The position numbers were made by a program, and so were the translations under genes. A stretch of 64,000 nt of DNA, from positions 1 through 64,000 of the forward strand of contig CAIXFY010000027.1 of NCBI GenBank assembly GCA_903918885.1. The letters are read 5' to 3'. The first letter of the stretch is position 1. The number at the start of each line of letters is the position of its first letter. The stretch comes from an uncultured Verrucomicrobia subdivision 3 bacterium (GTDB lineage: Bacteria > Verrucomicrobiota > Verrucomicrobiia > Limisphaerales > UBA11358). Of this stretch, positions 39,155 to 49,710 are shown piece after piece. Below the pieces are notes generated by a model, which saw only the letters and a program-made list of their open reading frames with translations, did not search any database and had not been told where the DNA came from.

Positions 39155-42100
39155 TCAGGGTGAAACTATCCGGTAATACCGGTTTAAAAAATTACTGGCG
39201 AGATTGTCGGTGAAGCTGAAATTTCCGAGCGTGAACGAGCTGGTGACAATTGCTGTCCAGTTAGAGAAGGGAAGGCTGAGGTTGGTGGTGCTAAAGATGC
39301 GGTAGACTTGTCCGGTCGGACCGATGCCGGATAAAGAGAATCCATTGGTCAGGCTAAAACCGGAGTTCGTGAATTGCGGAGGAACAGCGGACGCGATGTT
39401 CAACGTGTTCGTCGCACTGCCTTGATAGATTGGATCGCTGATGATTCCGATGACAGTGTAATTTCCCACATTCGTCGGCGCGCTGGTTGAACCGTTGTAA
39501 GTGACATTCACTATCAAACCTGACGGAACGGTGGAGATGGCTACGCTCTTGGCAGCGCCGTCATAAGTTTGAACGAGATTGCTGAACGAGATTGCTCCCG
39601 CCACGCGGGCAAAAGGTCCGACATCGTTCGTCGTCAGAAAATGCGCGGTGACGGGCGCACTGGAAAATTCATCGGCGCCGATATCTGCGCCGGTGAGGGG
39701 GCGCGGTTGACCGTCCATGTCTACTAGCACATTCGTGAATCCCGCCGCCGCTGCACCGATGGCGGGGCTGGTGGACTGGAGATGCAGAATGCCGTAGGCG
39801 TCCGCGAAGGTCACAAGTGGGTTGGTAATCGTATAAGTGCCTGCGGGCATGATACCGGCGTGGGTGTTGGCGACCGTGGTGTTCCAAATGATATTGTTAG
39901 TCCAGACTCCGTTCGTGAAAAAGCCGGACGACGCCTGTGATAAATCAAAAGCGTTGGCGCTGCCCACGATGATGTTGTTCGCGATCGTATTGCTCTGTGC
40001 GCCGTAAATGTCGGAACCATTTTGGTAAATCTGATACGCATTGTTGATGAGCGTGTTGAACGCAATCACATTGTATCTCGGCTCAACGTGCGTGGCGTTG
40101 CCGTAGTCCAGCACGTTGGTGTCGCCCGGACCGATTTGAATCGCGCCGCCGCCGTTGCCGCAGTTGACAAAATAATTGTCGTAGATTTTGTGGTAATAGC
40201 TCCAGACCACCAACCCCAGCGTGTTGGAAAAACAATTGCCGTAAATCCAGCAGTTGGTGCTCTCGCGGATTTTGAAATAGTTGTGGTAGTTGTTGAGAAC
40301 GGTGTTGAAGCGATAGGTGTTGTTGCAGGACTTGTTGGAAAGCATTTCCGCGGAGTCGCCGTCGCAACGGTCGAAAAGATTATATTCCATCAGGCCGTAG
40401 CCGGACGAAGCCGAGTAGGTTCCCAATCCCCAACGCACCGTCTCGCCACCATTCAAGCCGTTTTGATAAACGTTATCATGAAAATAGTTGTGGTGTATCC
40501 ACACGCGTTGGGCGATGGGATTGTTCACGGTGGCCGAGTTGGTGACAGAGCCTTCGACTTTAACCATCTGGCCCAGCGAGTTTTTATTGCGAACCTCGTT
40601 GTAGTCGAACTGTGCGTCATCCCCGGCTAGCTTGAGATACCAAAACCCGGTCGGGTCGCCGTTGGTAATGGTGCATTGGATGACGTTGCGCGATAGCCGG
40701 CAATGACTCGTGCCATATTCAATCTGCAACTGGCTACCCGCGTTGGTGAAAACAAATCCTTGCGCGGTCACCCACGCCGCCGGAGATTGGAAGTCAAAAC
40801 TGTAATTGCCGCCAATCGTCGCGCCACCGATGGTTTGAGCCTTGATTAAAATCGGAGCGTTGGAAGTTCCGACGCAAGTGACCAGAAGCGTGCTGCTGGT
40901 GACATAGATGCCGTTCGACAAGATTATGGTGTCGCCTGGTTGGGCGTTATTGATGGCCGTTTGCAGCGCGGACAAAGTGCCCACGGTATTGCCAACGGTC
41001 AGCGTTGCGGCGGCGGACGTGGCTGGCGAACAACTGCCGCTGACCACGCAACGGTATTGAAAGCCGTTCATCGCCGTCGTCACGTTCGTGGTGGTTAAGC
41101 TTGCCGTGCCGCCGCCCGTGCCATCCGCACCGATGACATTCACAAATCCGCTGCCTTTGTTCAACTGCCATTGATACGAAGCCGCATTGACAGCGGCGAC
41201 GGTGAAAGTCGCTTGAGAGCCGATGTTTTTGGTTACGCTGGCCGGTGAACTGGTGACAGCGGGTGCGTTGGTGGGCTTAACGCCCGCGCTGTCTGCGGAT
41301 TTGACGCTTTCACTGCACAACACCGAAGACACGGCATAAATATACGTTGTGCCGTTCAACAGGTTGGTATTGTCCGAATCGAGATAATTCGTCGCCGTTG
41401 TATTGGCGATGGCTGAACCGTAGCTCCCGCCGCTCGCTTTGCGATAAATATTATAACTGACAGCATTACTCGTAGCATTCCAGGTTAGAGATACCGGGCC
41501 ACAACTCGAAGCGATAATGGAAATAATGCTCGGCGTCAGCGGGGGATCGCAGACAAGATATGAAATGGAAATCTGCCCCGTCGCTCCGCTACCGCCAATG
41601 TTTAATGAATTGGAGCTACTTGCCCTAGCCCCACCACCGCCACCGCTGGGAGCAAAACCATTGGTGCCATTGCCGTTTGCGTTTGCACCGCCGCCCCCAG
41701 CTCCACCACCGCTGATGCCTCCTAGGCCACCAAAGTTGTTGGTAGCGTTACTGCCGCTGTTGGCGTTGCCAGCGCCGCCGCCGCCGCCGCCGCCGTAGCT
41801 GCCCAGCAAACCAGCTGCGCCATTGCCCCCGGCAAAAATAAAACCCACGTCGCCGACACATCCGTTGGTTCCGCTCATCCCATTGGTTCCGGCGGTGGAA
41901 CTGGCTGGATTGATGATACTGACCCCACCGGCACCACCAGCAGCAACAATCGTGACCCCGCCGTCGCCGGTAAAGCTTGTGTTTGTCCCAGCCACAGTAA
42001 TTCCGTTGTTGGTCGAGCTGATGCCCCCGGCACCGACGACAAAGCTGTAGGAATTTCCTGGAGTTACGGCCACCGTCACCATTTTTGCATAGCTACCGCC

Positions 42101-42343
42101 AGCACCGCCGCCACCAAAGGCGTTGAAACTTGTTTTACCTGCACTTCCCCCCGCGCCGCCGCCGCCCCAACATTCCACCTGCACATTGGTGACATTGACT
42201 GGGCAAAGCCACGAACCGGAGCCGGCCGTGGTGATATTGGTGGTGAGCAAGGCCGCCCACACGCTTTGGCTGACGAACAGGCCGAACGCGGTCAATAAAA
42301 TGCCGGGAGCGAGAAAGATGTTTTGGCGGACGGCGGTTTTCAT
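39155..42343 (-). CDS. Secreted multidomain protein: Gly-rich N-terminus, Ig-like domains, PL6-like (chondroitinase-B/alginate lyase) beta-helix, MBG-like domain
   Basis: LQTAINNAQPGDTIILSNGIY; NGLNGGETVRWGLGTYSASSGYGLMEYNLFDRCDGDSAEMLSNKSCNNTYRFN; VTYNGSTSAPTNVGNYTV. Confidence 0.82.
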   Translation of the reverse strand: MKTAVRQNIFLAPGILLTAFGLFVSQSVWAALLTTNITTAGSGSWLCPVNVTNVQVECWGGGGAGGSAGKTSFNAFGGGGAGGSYAKMVTVAVTPGNSYSFVVGAGGISSTNNGITVAGTNTSFTGDGGVTIVAAGGAGGVSIINPASSTAGTNGMSGTNGCVGDVGFIFAGGNGAAGLLGSYGGGGGGGAGNANSGSNATNNFGGLGGISGGGAGGGGANANGNGTNGFAPSGGGGGARASSSNSLNIGGSGATGQISISYLVCDPPLTPSIISIIASSCGPVSLTWNATSNAVSYNIYRKASGGSYGSAIANTTATNYLDSDNTNLLNGTTYIYAVSSVLCSESVKSADSAGVKPTNAPAVTSSPASVTKNIGSQATFTVAAVNAASYQWQLNKGSGFVNVIGADGTGGGTASLTTTNVTTAMNGFQYRCVVSGSCSPATSAAATLTVGNTVGTLSALQTAINNAQPGDTIILSNGIYVTSSTLLVTCVGTSNAPILIKAQTIGGATIGGNYSFDFQSPAAWVTAQGFVFTNAGSQLQIEYGTSHCRLSRNVIQCTITNGDPTGFWYLKLAGDDAQFDYNEVRNKNSLGQMVKVEGSVTNSATVNNPIAQRVWIHHNYFHDNVYQNGLNGGETVRWGLGTYSASSGYGLMEYNLFDRCDGDSAEMLSNKSCNNTYRFNTVLNNYHNYFKIRESTNCWIYGNCFSNTLGLVVWSYYHKIYDNYFVNCGNGGGAIQIGPGDTNVLDYGNATHVEPRYNVIAFNTLINNAYQIYQNGSDIYGAQSNTIANNIIVGSANAFDLSQASSGFFTNGVWTNNIIWNTTVANTHAGIMPAGTYTITNPLVTFADAYGILHLQSTSPAIGAAAAGFTNVLVDMDGQPRPLTGADIGADEFSSAPVTAHFLTTNDVGPFARVAGAISFSNLVQTYDGAAKSVAISTVPSGLIVNVTYNGSTSAPTNVGNYTVIGIISDPIYQGSATNTLNIASAVPPQFTNSGFSLTNGFSLSGIGPTGQVYRIFSTTNLSLPFSNWTAIVTSSFTLGNFSFTDNLASNFLNRYYRIVSP

Positions 42344-42499
42344 CAGATGCAGATTAGAAATCTTCTGTCAGTAGCCAGTTTTGATAACCTGAAGAGAAAC
42401 CTACCACAAGCTCAACTGACTGGCCTGATGCCTCACTACAACTGTTTTTACTGGCAGGTGGAGTTTTCCAAAAACCAAGGGCACTTGCTGTGCCGCTGG

Positions 42500-43324
42500 T
42501 TATTGATTTTTCCACGTATTGATTGTCCAAGTGCTCACGGCGGTTTTGTCACTTATGGCGGCAACGCTATAATCGGCATGCAACAGCACCATTGATTTGC
42601 CTGAATTGTGGCGGAAGTCTAGCCCGGTGCGGCTGGCGTTATCGGTTAATAGTAAGTCAGCCGCCACCACGTCTCGGCTCGCACCCCCCGACCATCCCAA
42701 ACCGTTAAAGCAGGTGGTGAATGGGGCATTGCCGGGTTTGTATTCGGGTTTGGCTTCCACCAGTAAAACCATATCCGAGACTGGATACAGCATCGGGGAG
42801 GCTTTTCTGGGAACATAAACGGTGCTACCGATGTTGCCGTTGGCGTTGCCCATCATGACACTCGTTTTGGTATAGGTCACGTCATAGGGTGTTGGTTGCA
42901 CACCGGTTTTTGAGGCGGTTGCGAAAAAAACGGCTGAAGGACAGGCGAAAACTTTGTTCACGTTGGTTCCCGAACTGGATGAGGTTCCCGCCGCCGCGCC
43001 ACTCGACTTGTTGGGCAGATAAGAATAAAGCAGTTCATACCAATCAATATTTGCACTGTTGTTATTTCCGACGCCCGCCTGAACGGTGTAGGGGAAAAAT
43101 CCACTGTTGTCGTCCACATACATTGCCAACGCCACGCCAATCTGTTTGTTGTTGGAGACGCAACTCGCCTGCCGAGCCTTTTCCTTGGCCTTGGCCAGTG
43201 CGGGCAACAGCATCGCCGCCAAAATCGCGATGATGGCAATGACCACCAGCAGTTCGATGAGCGTAAAACCGTTCTTGCTGATACGGCTCGGTGGCTGAGC
43301 AGATTGAAAATTATGGTTGATCAT
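42500..43324 (-). CDS. Prepilin-type N-terminal cleavage/methylation domain protein (type II pseudopilin-like)
   Basis: Start at [45 protein letters not shown]. Confidence 0.93.
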   Translation of the reverse strand: MINHNFQSAQPPSRISKNGFTLIELLVVIAIIAILAAMLLPALAKAKEKARQASCVSNNKQIGVALAMYVDDNSGFFPYTVQAGVGNNNSANIDWYELLYSYLPNKSSGAAAGTSSSSGTNVNKVFACPSAVFFATASKTGVQPTPYDVTYTKTSVMMGNANGNIGSTVYVPRKASPMLYPVSDMVLLVEAKPEYKPGNAPFTTCFNGLGWSGGASRDVVAADLLLTDNASRTGLDFRHNSGKSMVLLHADYSVAAISDKTAVSTWTINTWKNQ

Positions 43325-43467
43325 ACTTTTATATTGGGTCGGATAGCCAAACCTAGCACAAGCAGCCCCATTGTCTTGTCCGATAAAGTGTGGACAGTAG
43401 TTAAAATTGGATGTGAATCGCGACAAACACACACTGCTCGCCATCCAACCAGCGACCGCTGAAAATT

Positions 43468-45186
43468 TTAATCCAAGTTCAAACCATCCAGCTCCAAAAA
43501 GCCGTTCAATTGTTTCATCCGCGTCGGATGGCGCATTTTCCGCAGCGCCTTGGCCTCGATTTGCCGGATGCGCTCGCGCGTCACTCGGAACTGCTGGCCC
43601 ACCTCTTCGAGCGTTCGCGCGTTGCCGTCGCCGATGCCGAAGCGCAGTTCCAGCACCTGCCGTTCGCGTTCGGTCAGGCTGCACAACACATCGCCCATGC
43701 GGTCTTTCAACAAGCTGAAACTCGTGATGTCCAAAGGATTTTCCGCCGCCTTGTCCTCGATGAAATCACCGAAGCTCGCGTCATCGCCGTCACCCACCGG
43801 TGTCTGCAACGACACTGGCTGCTGCGCCATTTTTAGAACCGAATTTACCCGAAAGACCGGCAGTTGTAGTTCGTCCGCCAGTTCCTCCGGCGTGGCTTCG
43901 CGGCCATATTCTTGAAATAATTTTTTCTGCGCGCGCAGCAGCTTGTTGATGATCTCAATCATGTGCACCGGAATGCGGATGGTGCGCGCCTGATCCGCGA
44001 TGCACCGCGTGATGGCCTGACGAATCCACCAAGTCGCGTAGGTGGAAAACTTGTAGCCGCGCCGATATTCAAATTTTTCCACCGCTTTCATCAATCCCAT
44101 GTTGCCTTCTTGAATCAAATCCAGAAACGACAGCCCGCGATTCGTGTAGCGTTTGGCAATGGAAATCACCAATCGCAGGTTGGCCTCCACCATTTCCGTC
44201 TTGGCCTGCAACGCCCGCGCCGCCGCGTCGCGCAGGCAGTCGAACGACCGCAGAAAATCCTCCGCCGGCATCCGCACAAATTCCTCGAGCGCGCGGATTT
44301 TCTGGCGCTCGGCCTCGACGAGGTGCTTCTGCGCGGAAGATTCGCGCTGATTTTCCGCCTCGGCCAGCGCGCGCAAAGTGTATTGCAACTTGTCGTGGAT
44401 GTTTTCCGCCACGAGCGCGATTTCTTCGTTCACCTTTTGCTTGAAGCAAAATTTCGGGAAGTTCGCCTGCAATTTTTTATCCAGCTTCACAAACTCGTCA
44501 TGCTCGCGGTTACGCCGCTTGAGCTGGTGCGCGTCGCGCCAGAGGTTGAAGTGTCGGTCCGTTTCCGCGTCCAACTCGCGCAGCTTGGTGAGCAGTCGGG
44601 TCATGGTCTTCAGGTGCGCTTCGCGGCTATCCACCTTCTTGTCAATGACCACGCGGTCAAAGCGTTCGCGCGGCGGGTCGGCGAGAAGTTTTTCCGCGAG
44701 CGCGATGTGTTCCTTGCCGGCAAAACCAAAACTGAAAACCACCGTGCGCAAATCATTTTCCGCCTCCTCGATGCGCTTGGAAATCTCCACCTCCTGCTCG
44801 CGCGTCAGCAGCGGAACCAGTCCCATCTGCTTGAGATACATCCGCACCGGATCGTCGAGCGCGTCTAGATGCCGCCCGCTCGTTTCCTCTTCGTCTGCAT
44901 CTTTTGTCGTGTCCACTTCCGCCTGATCCACGATCTCGATTTCCAACTCCCGCAGCTTGGCAAAAATTTCATCCAGCGCTTCCGGCGAGGAAAGCGATTC
45001 GGGCAAGGCCTCGCTGATGTCGGTGTAAGTCAGGTTGCCCTGTTCCTTAGCGAGGAGGACGAGTTCCTTGATTTTTTCCGCCAACAGCACTTCGCGGTTT
45101 GCCGGTGTGACGAGCGGGGCAGGGGCAATGGCTGGAAGCTTGGCCGCGACGGTTGGGCGGCGGGGGCGAGACTTGGTTTTCGTCAT
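43468..45186 (-). CDS. rpoD: RNA polymerase primary sigma factor
   Basis: [76 protein letters not shown]. Confidence 0.97.
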   Translation of the reverse strand: MTKTKSRPRRPTVAAKLPAIAPAPLVTPANREVLLAEKIKELVLLAKEQGNLTYTDISEALPESLSSPEALDEIFAKLRELEIEIVDQAEVDTTKDADEEETSGRHLDALDDPVRMYLKQMGLVPLLTREQEVEISKRIEEAENDLRTVVFSFGFAGKEHIALAEKLLADPPRERFDRVVIDKKVDSREAHLKTMTRLLTKLRELDAETDRHFNLWRDAHQLKRRNREHDEFVKLDKKLQANFPKFCFKQKVNEEIALVAENIHDKLQYTLRALAEAENQRESSAQKHLVEAERQKIRALEEFVRMPAEDFLRSFDCLRDAAARALQAKTEMVEANLRLVISIAKRYTNRGLSFLDLIQEGNMGLMKAVEKFEYRRGYKFSTYATWWIRQAITRCIADQARTIRIPVHMIEIINKLLRAQKKLFQEYGREATPEELADELQLPVFRVNSVLKMAQQPVSLQTPVGDGDDASFGDFIEDKAAENPLDITSFSLLKDRMGDVLCSLTERERQVLELRFGIGDGNARTLEEVGQQFRVTRERIRQIEAKALRKMRHPTRMKQLNGFLELDGLNLD

Positions 45187-45272
45187 ACAACGGCGGCGCG
45201 CCAAAAAAATTCCGGCAGCGAGCGAATATGAAAAGCAGCCGGCGGTTCGTCAAGCGGTGAAACGCCGAAAAC

Positions 45273-46616
45273 TCATTTATTTTCTTCCACCAAAATTCCC
45301 CGGCGTTCCAGTTGCGGCAGAATCATCGCCACCGTGCGTTCGACAGCGCCGAGGTTTTCCGAAACGACACCCAGTGCGGCGCGACCCAACGCGGCGCGGC
45401 GCGGCGCATCCGCCAGCAATTCGCCCAGCGCGCGTTCGAGTTCTTCGGGGCTTTTGACCTGTATGGCGGCTTTCTTTTGCAAAAACGAACGGGTGATGTC
45501 GGTGAAATTCTGCATGTTCGGGCCGAAGACAATGGCTTTGCCTTGGGCGCCCGGCTCAATCGGATTTTGTCCGCCGAGTGCCGTGAGGCTTTTGCCGACA
45601 AAGACAATGTCGGCCGGTTCGTAGAAAAATCTCAATTCGCCCGTCGTGTTCACCAGCAGACAGTCCAGCGCGCCCGGTTCGAGTTTGGTATTCGGAAAAA
45701 TTTCGCTGCGGAAAGTGAACCTCACGCCGCTGGCCCTCAATTTTTGGCCGAGTTCCTTGCAGCGCTCAAAATGGCGCGGCACGAGGATCAAAAACAATTT
45801 CGGAAATTTTTCACGCAGCCGTTTGGCCATGTCCGTCAACAGGATTTCCTCGCCGTCATGCGTGCTGCCGGCGACGAGAATCGACGCGTCTTCCGGAACG
45901 CCGATCTGCCGCAACAGACCGCGCACGTCGAGCGAATGCACTTCGGTCAATTTCGCCGCGTCGAATTTCAGGTTGCCCACCACGCGCACGGCTTCCGGCC
46001 GGCAGCCGACGGCGCGCAGGCGTTCGGCGTCAATTTCGTTCTGGCAGCCAACGCCGGTGAAGGCCGCAAATAGCGGGCGGAAGATGAAGCCGAATTTTTT
46101 GTAGCGCGGATACGAGCGGTCGGACAGCCGGGCGTTGGCGAGGATGAGCGGAATTTTCAAATCGCGCACGCGCCAGATGAAGTTCGGCCAGATTTCCGCC
46201 TCGACGAGGATGACGGCCTGGGGGTTGATGGTGGCCAGCGCGCGGCGGACAAATTTGCGCCGATCCACCGGGTAATAAATCTTGGTGATGCGCGTTGGTA
46301 ACCGGCGGCGGAGTTCCGCCATGCCGGTGGTCGTGGTGCAGGAGACGACGAATTTGAGGTTTGGCACGCGCGGTTCGAGGGCGTGGATGAGCTGGGTGCA
46401 GAGGTTCACCTCGCCCACGCTGACCGCATGAATCCAGATGATATGGCGGTTGGTGAGCGCCTGTTTTACCGCGGCGTCGTAAATGGCGAAGCGTTCGCCG
46501 AAGCCGCGTTGCCAATCTCCGCGCCGCCGCATGCGCCAGAAATAATATGGCGATGCCAGCGCAAAAAAAATCAGGAACAGGATGTTGTAAAGCGTTCGCA
46601 CTTTGAATTTCCCCAA
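45273..46616 (-). CDS. waaA: 3-deoxy-D-manno-octulosonic acid transferase
   Basis: IIWIHAVSVGEVNLCTQLI; VEAEIWPNFIWRV; VAGSTHDGEE; GGQNPIEPGAQGKAIVFGP. Confidence 0.95.
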   Translation of the reverse strand: MGKFKVRTLYNILFLIFFALASPYYFWRMRRRGDWQRGFGERFAIYDAAVKQALTNRHIIWIHAVSVGEVNLCTQLIHALEPRVPNLKFVVSCTTTTGMAELRRRLPTRITKIYYPVDRRKFVRRALATINPQAVILVEAEIWPNFIWRVRDLKIPLILANARLSDRSYPRYKKFGFIFRPLFAAFTGVGCQNEIDAERLRAVGCRPEAVRVVGNLKFDAAKLTEVHSLDVRGLLRQIGVPEDASILVAGSTHDGEEILLTDMAKRLREKFPKLFLILVPRHFERCKELGQKLRASGVRFTFRSEIFPNTKLEPGALDCLLVNTTGELRFFYEPADIVFVGKSLTALGGQNPIEPGAQGKAIVFGPNMQNFTDITRSFLQKKAAIQVKSPEELERALGELLADAPRRAALGRAALGVVSENLGAVERTVAMILPQLERRGILVEENK

Positions 46617-46680
46617 ACCTCTGACAATCCCGGAACAGACGACCCGGCGGGAAAAATTGTTTCAGAATTGTAACTTTAAC

Positions 46681-48030
46681 TCAACCCCGGAAAAAGAGCA
46701 GCCAGACGATGGCCAGCACCGGCAGCAGGAACGGCAGGGAAAATTTTTGGATGAATTCCAGAAACGACGGCATGCGCACGCCGTTTTGTTCGGCGATGGC
46801 TTTGACCATGAAATTCGGGCCGTTGCCGATGTAAGTGGCCGCACCAAAAAAAACTGCGCCGAGGCTGATGGCCAGAATGTGTGCGCCGTGGCTGGCGAGC
46901 AGCGCGGCGATATCCGCTGTGTCGGTGACTCCCTGAAGCGCGCCAAGAAACCCAAGATAAGTCGGCGCATTGTCCAGCCCGGCAGACAGCGCGCCCGTGC
47001 CCCAGAAAAAAATCCCCGGTGATGGATTTTGACCGAGCAGCGCGGCGGAGTGGTGGTTCAGCCACGCCAGCGCGGGAATCATCGTGGCAAAAATTCCGGC
47101 GAATAAGACCGCCACTTCCCGAATTGGATGAAAATTAAAATCGTTGGCCGCGTGGATGGATTTTTTGGTTGTGAAATAGGAGCCGACCGCTGCCGCGAGC
47201 ATCAATCCTTCGCGCAGGAAAAAGGGCTTTTCCACGAAGACGGACGCAAGAATGACGGCGAGAAAAAACAGATTGGGCAGTCCGTCAAATTGCCATGTTT
47301 CCCGCGCGGTTTCTCGGTCGCGCACGGCGCGCGGCGCGCGCAGGAAATTTTTCCGGTCGAACGCGTAAAAAATTCCCAGCAGCAAACCGTTCGCCACCAG
47401 CCACGGGGGCCAGCAGTTTTTCGCCACCCACCAGAACGGCACGCCCTGCAAATAGCCGAGGACCAGCGGCGGATCACCGATGGGCGTGAGGCAGCCGCCA
47501 ACGTTGGCGACGATGAAAATGAAAAACACGACATGATGTGCCGCTACGCGGTGTTGATTCATTCGAATCCACGGACGGATGAGTAGTATCGCGGCGCCGG
47601 TGGTGCCGAACAGGTTGGCCGCCAGCGCACCGACGAGTAGAAAAATCACGTTCCTCGCGGGCGTGGCTTCGCCTTGCACGCGAATGTGGATGCCACCGGA
47701 GACGACGAATAGCGCGCCGACCAGCGTGATAAAGCTGAAGTATTCATGCTCCGCCGTGCCGAGGCTGTGTGTGTCGCGCAGGCCAAAAAAGTAGTAGCCC
47801 GCCGTCACCGCGCCTAGCCCGAGCGAGATTTTGGCGTAATGTTTCAGCCACCAGCGCGGCGCGAGCACCGGGGCGATGGCCATCGTGCCGAGCAGCAGCG
47901 CGAACGGCAGCATGGAAATGAAATCGGCCAGCGTCACCGGAAAATCTTTACGGACGCGCACGGTTGGGTCAACTGAAACCGGCAATTTGGATTGAATGTC
48001 GCGTTTCGATTTCGTCAAATTTCCCGACAT
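46681..48030 (-). CDS. NhaD-like sodium:proton antiporter
   Basis: Polytopic; IVANVGGCLTPIGDPPLVLGYLQGVPFWW; DNAPTYLGFLGALQG. Confidence 0.88.
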   Translation of the reverse strand: MSGNLTKSKRDIQSKLPVSVDPTVRVRKDFPVTLADFISMLPFALLLGTMAIAPVLAPRWWLKHYAKISLGLGAVTAGYYFFGLRDTHSLGTAEHEYFSFITLVGALFVVSGGIHIRVQGEATPARNVIFLLVGALAANLFGTTGAAILLIRPWIRMNQHRVAAHHVVFFIFIVANVGGCLTPIGDPPLVLGYLQGVPFWWVAKNCWPPWLVANGLLLGIFYAFDRKNFLRAPRAVRDRETARETWQFDGLPNLFFLAVILASVFVEKPFFLREGLMLAAAVGSYFTTKKSIHAANDFNFHPIREVAVLFAGIFATMIPALAWLNHHSAALLGQNPSPGIFFWGTGALSAGLDNAPTYLGFLGALQGVTDTADIAALLASHGAHILAISLGAVFFGAATYIGNGPNFMVKAIAEQNGVRMPSFLEFIQKFSLPFLLPVLAIVWLLFFRG

Positions 48031-49663
48031 GACGCCATCTTCCAGTTCCCGAATTTTCCAACTTCGCTGGAAGTTGTGGTTCATGATTGCGCTGCTGGCG
48101 TTGGTGGCCGTGGCTCGGCTGCGCTTGATGAATTTTCCGCTGGAGCGCGACGAGGGTGAATACGCTTACGCCGGCCAGTTGATTTTGCATGGCATTCCGC
48201 CCTACGAGTTGGCCTACAACATGAAGTTTCCGGGAACGTATTTGGGCTACGCTGGTTTTATGGGCTTGTTTGGTGAGACGCCGGGAGGAATCCATTTCGG
48301 ACTTTTGCTGATGACCACCGCCACGGCGTTGATGCTCTATTGGCTCGGCAAAAAAATCCTCGATGAAACTGCGGGCGTGGTGGCGGCCGTGAGCTATGCC
48401 GTGATGGCGACAAGCACGGCGATGTTCGGGTATGCGGCGCATGCCACGCATTTCTGCGCATTTTTTGTGACCGGCGGATTGTGTCTGCTGTGGGTGGCGC
48501 GGAAAAAACGCAGGCTGTGGCCGCTCTTCGGTGCGGGGATTTTTTTTGGCACGGCTATCCTGATGAAACAACACGCAGCGATCATCGCGTTGTGGGCGGG
48601 ATTGGCGCTATTGGTGGCGTCGCTGCAAAAAAATGAAATTTCACTTCCCCGGCGTCTATTGGAAGTTGTGGCATTCAGCCTGTCCGTTCTCCTGCCGTTT
48701 GGGTTGTGCTCTACGTGGCTTTGGTATGCGGGTGTTTTTGGACACTTCTGGTTTTGGACAATGGCTTATGCCCATGCCTATGTTGCGATCATCCCATTCG
48801 CAGACGCGGTGCATAATCTTTCCTGGAGCCTACATTCAATTTTTTCAGATTGCGGGCTGTGGTGGTTTGCCGTCGCCGGATTGGCCGTGATGTGGTTCGA
48901 CGCGCGCTTGCGCCCAGCGAGATTTTGGTTGGCTGGTTTCGCGATGGCATCGGGGCTGGTCGTGGCACCGGGATTTTATTTCCGCACGCACTATTTTCTT
49001 TTGACGCTACCAGCCGCCGCATTACTGGCGGGTTGCGCCGTGAGCGGAAGCATTGCTGGGCTGCGGCAAAATGAGCGCGCAAAAAAACTCCGGTGGTTTC
49101 CCGGCGTGGCGTATGCCGTGGTTTTGACGGCGGTGCTGTTCAAATTTGCGGATGTCTCGTCGGTGCTGGCGCGCGTCGGTGGGCACGCCTTGTATGGCAT
49201 GGAGCCAGTTGTGGAATCGCAGGTGGTCGCCGCCTTCATCCGCGCCCAATCATCGCCCGCCGCACGCATCGCGGTGCTGGGCTCGGAGCCGCAGATTTAT
49301 TTTTATGCGCGCCGCCATTCCGCCACCGGCTACATCTACGTTTACGCGCTAATGGAACCACAGCCGTTCGCTTTGAAAATGCAGCATGAAATGATTTCTG
49401 AAATCGAGACGAACGCGCCGGAATTCGTGGTGGTTTCCAACATCGGCTCCTCGTGGCAGCGGCGGCCGGACTCCGTGCCGGATATTTTCAATTGGTGGTC
49501 CAGCTACCAGAAGAACTACGAGCTGTGCGGAATTGCGGAAGTGCTTTCGCTACTGGAGACAAAATATTATTGGAACGAAGACGCCGCCCACCATGGCCCG
49601 CTCCAAAACGTTGGCTTCGAAGTTTACCGACGCAAAGCCGATTTTCCGTCCCGGCACGATTAA
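48029..49663 (+). CDS. GT39/ArnT-like integral membrane glycosyltransferase
   Basis: LERDEGEYAYAGQLILHGIPPYE motif; many TM segments. Confidence 0.85.
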   Translation: MTPSSSSRIFQLRWKLWFMIALLALVAVARLRLMNFPLERDEGEYAYAGQLILHGIPPYELAYNMKFPGTYLGYAGFMGLFGETPGGIHFGLLLMTTATALMLYWLGKKILDETAGVVAAVSYAVMATSTAMFGYAAHATHFCAFFVTGGLCLLWVARKKRRLWPLFGAGIFFGTAILMKQHAAIIALWAGLALLVASLQKNEISLPRRLLEVVAFSLSVLLPFGLCSTWLWYAGVFGHFWFWTMAYAHAYVAIIPFADAVHNLSWSLHSIFSDCGLWWFAVAGLAVMWFDARLRPARFWLAGFAMASGLVVAPGFYFRTHYFLLTLPAAALLAGCAVSGSIAGLRQNERAKKLRWFPGVAYAVVLTAVLFKFADVSSVLARVGGHALYGMEPVVESQVVAAFIRAQSSPAARIAVLGSEPQIYFYARRHSATGYIYVYALMEPQPFALKMQHEMISEIETNAPEFVVVSNIGSSWQRRPDSVPDIFNWWSSYQKNYELCGIAEVLSLLETKYYWNEDAAHHGPLQNVGFEVYRRKADFPSRHD

Positions 49664-49710
49664 TTTCACCGACTTGACGCGGCGACGATTCGCTGCGACT
49701 GTTCCCGCGC

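Noticed and set aside
41560-42200. Plus-strand proline-rich ORFs (e.g. 41517-41798)
   Set aside because: Reverse reading of the Gly-rich GGGGAGG region of the PL6-like gene.
43325-43684. N-terminal 120 aa of the pseudopilin ORF as annotated by the ORF track
   Set aside because: Overlaps rpoD on the same strand in another frame; the real prepilin start is [10 protein letters not shown] at 43324.
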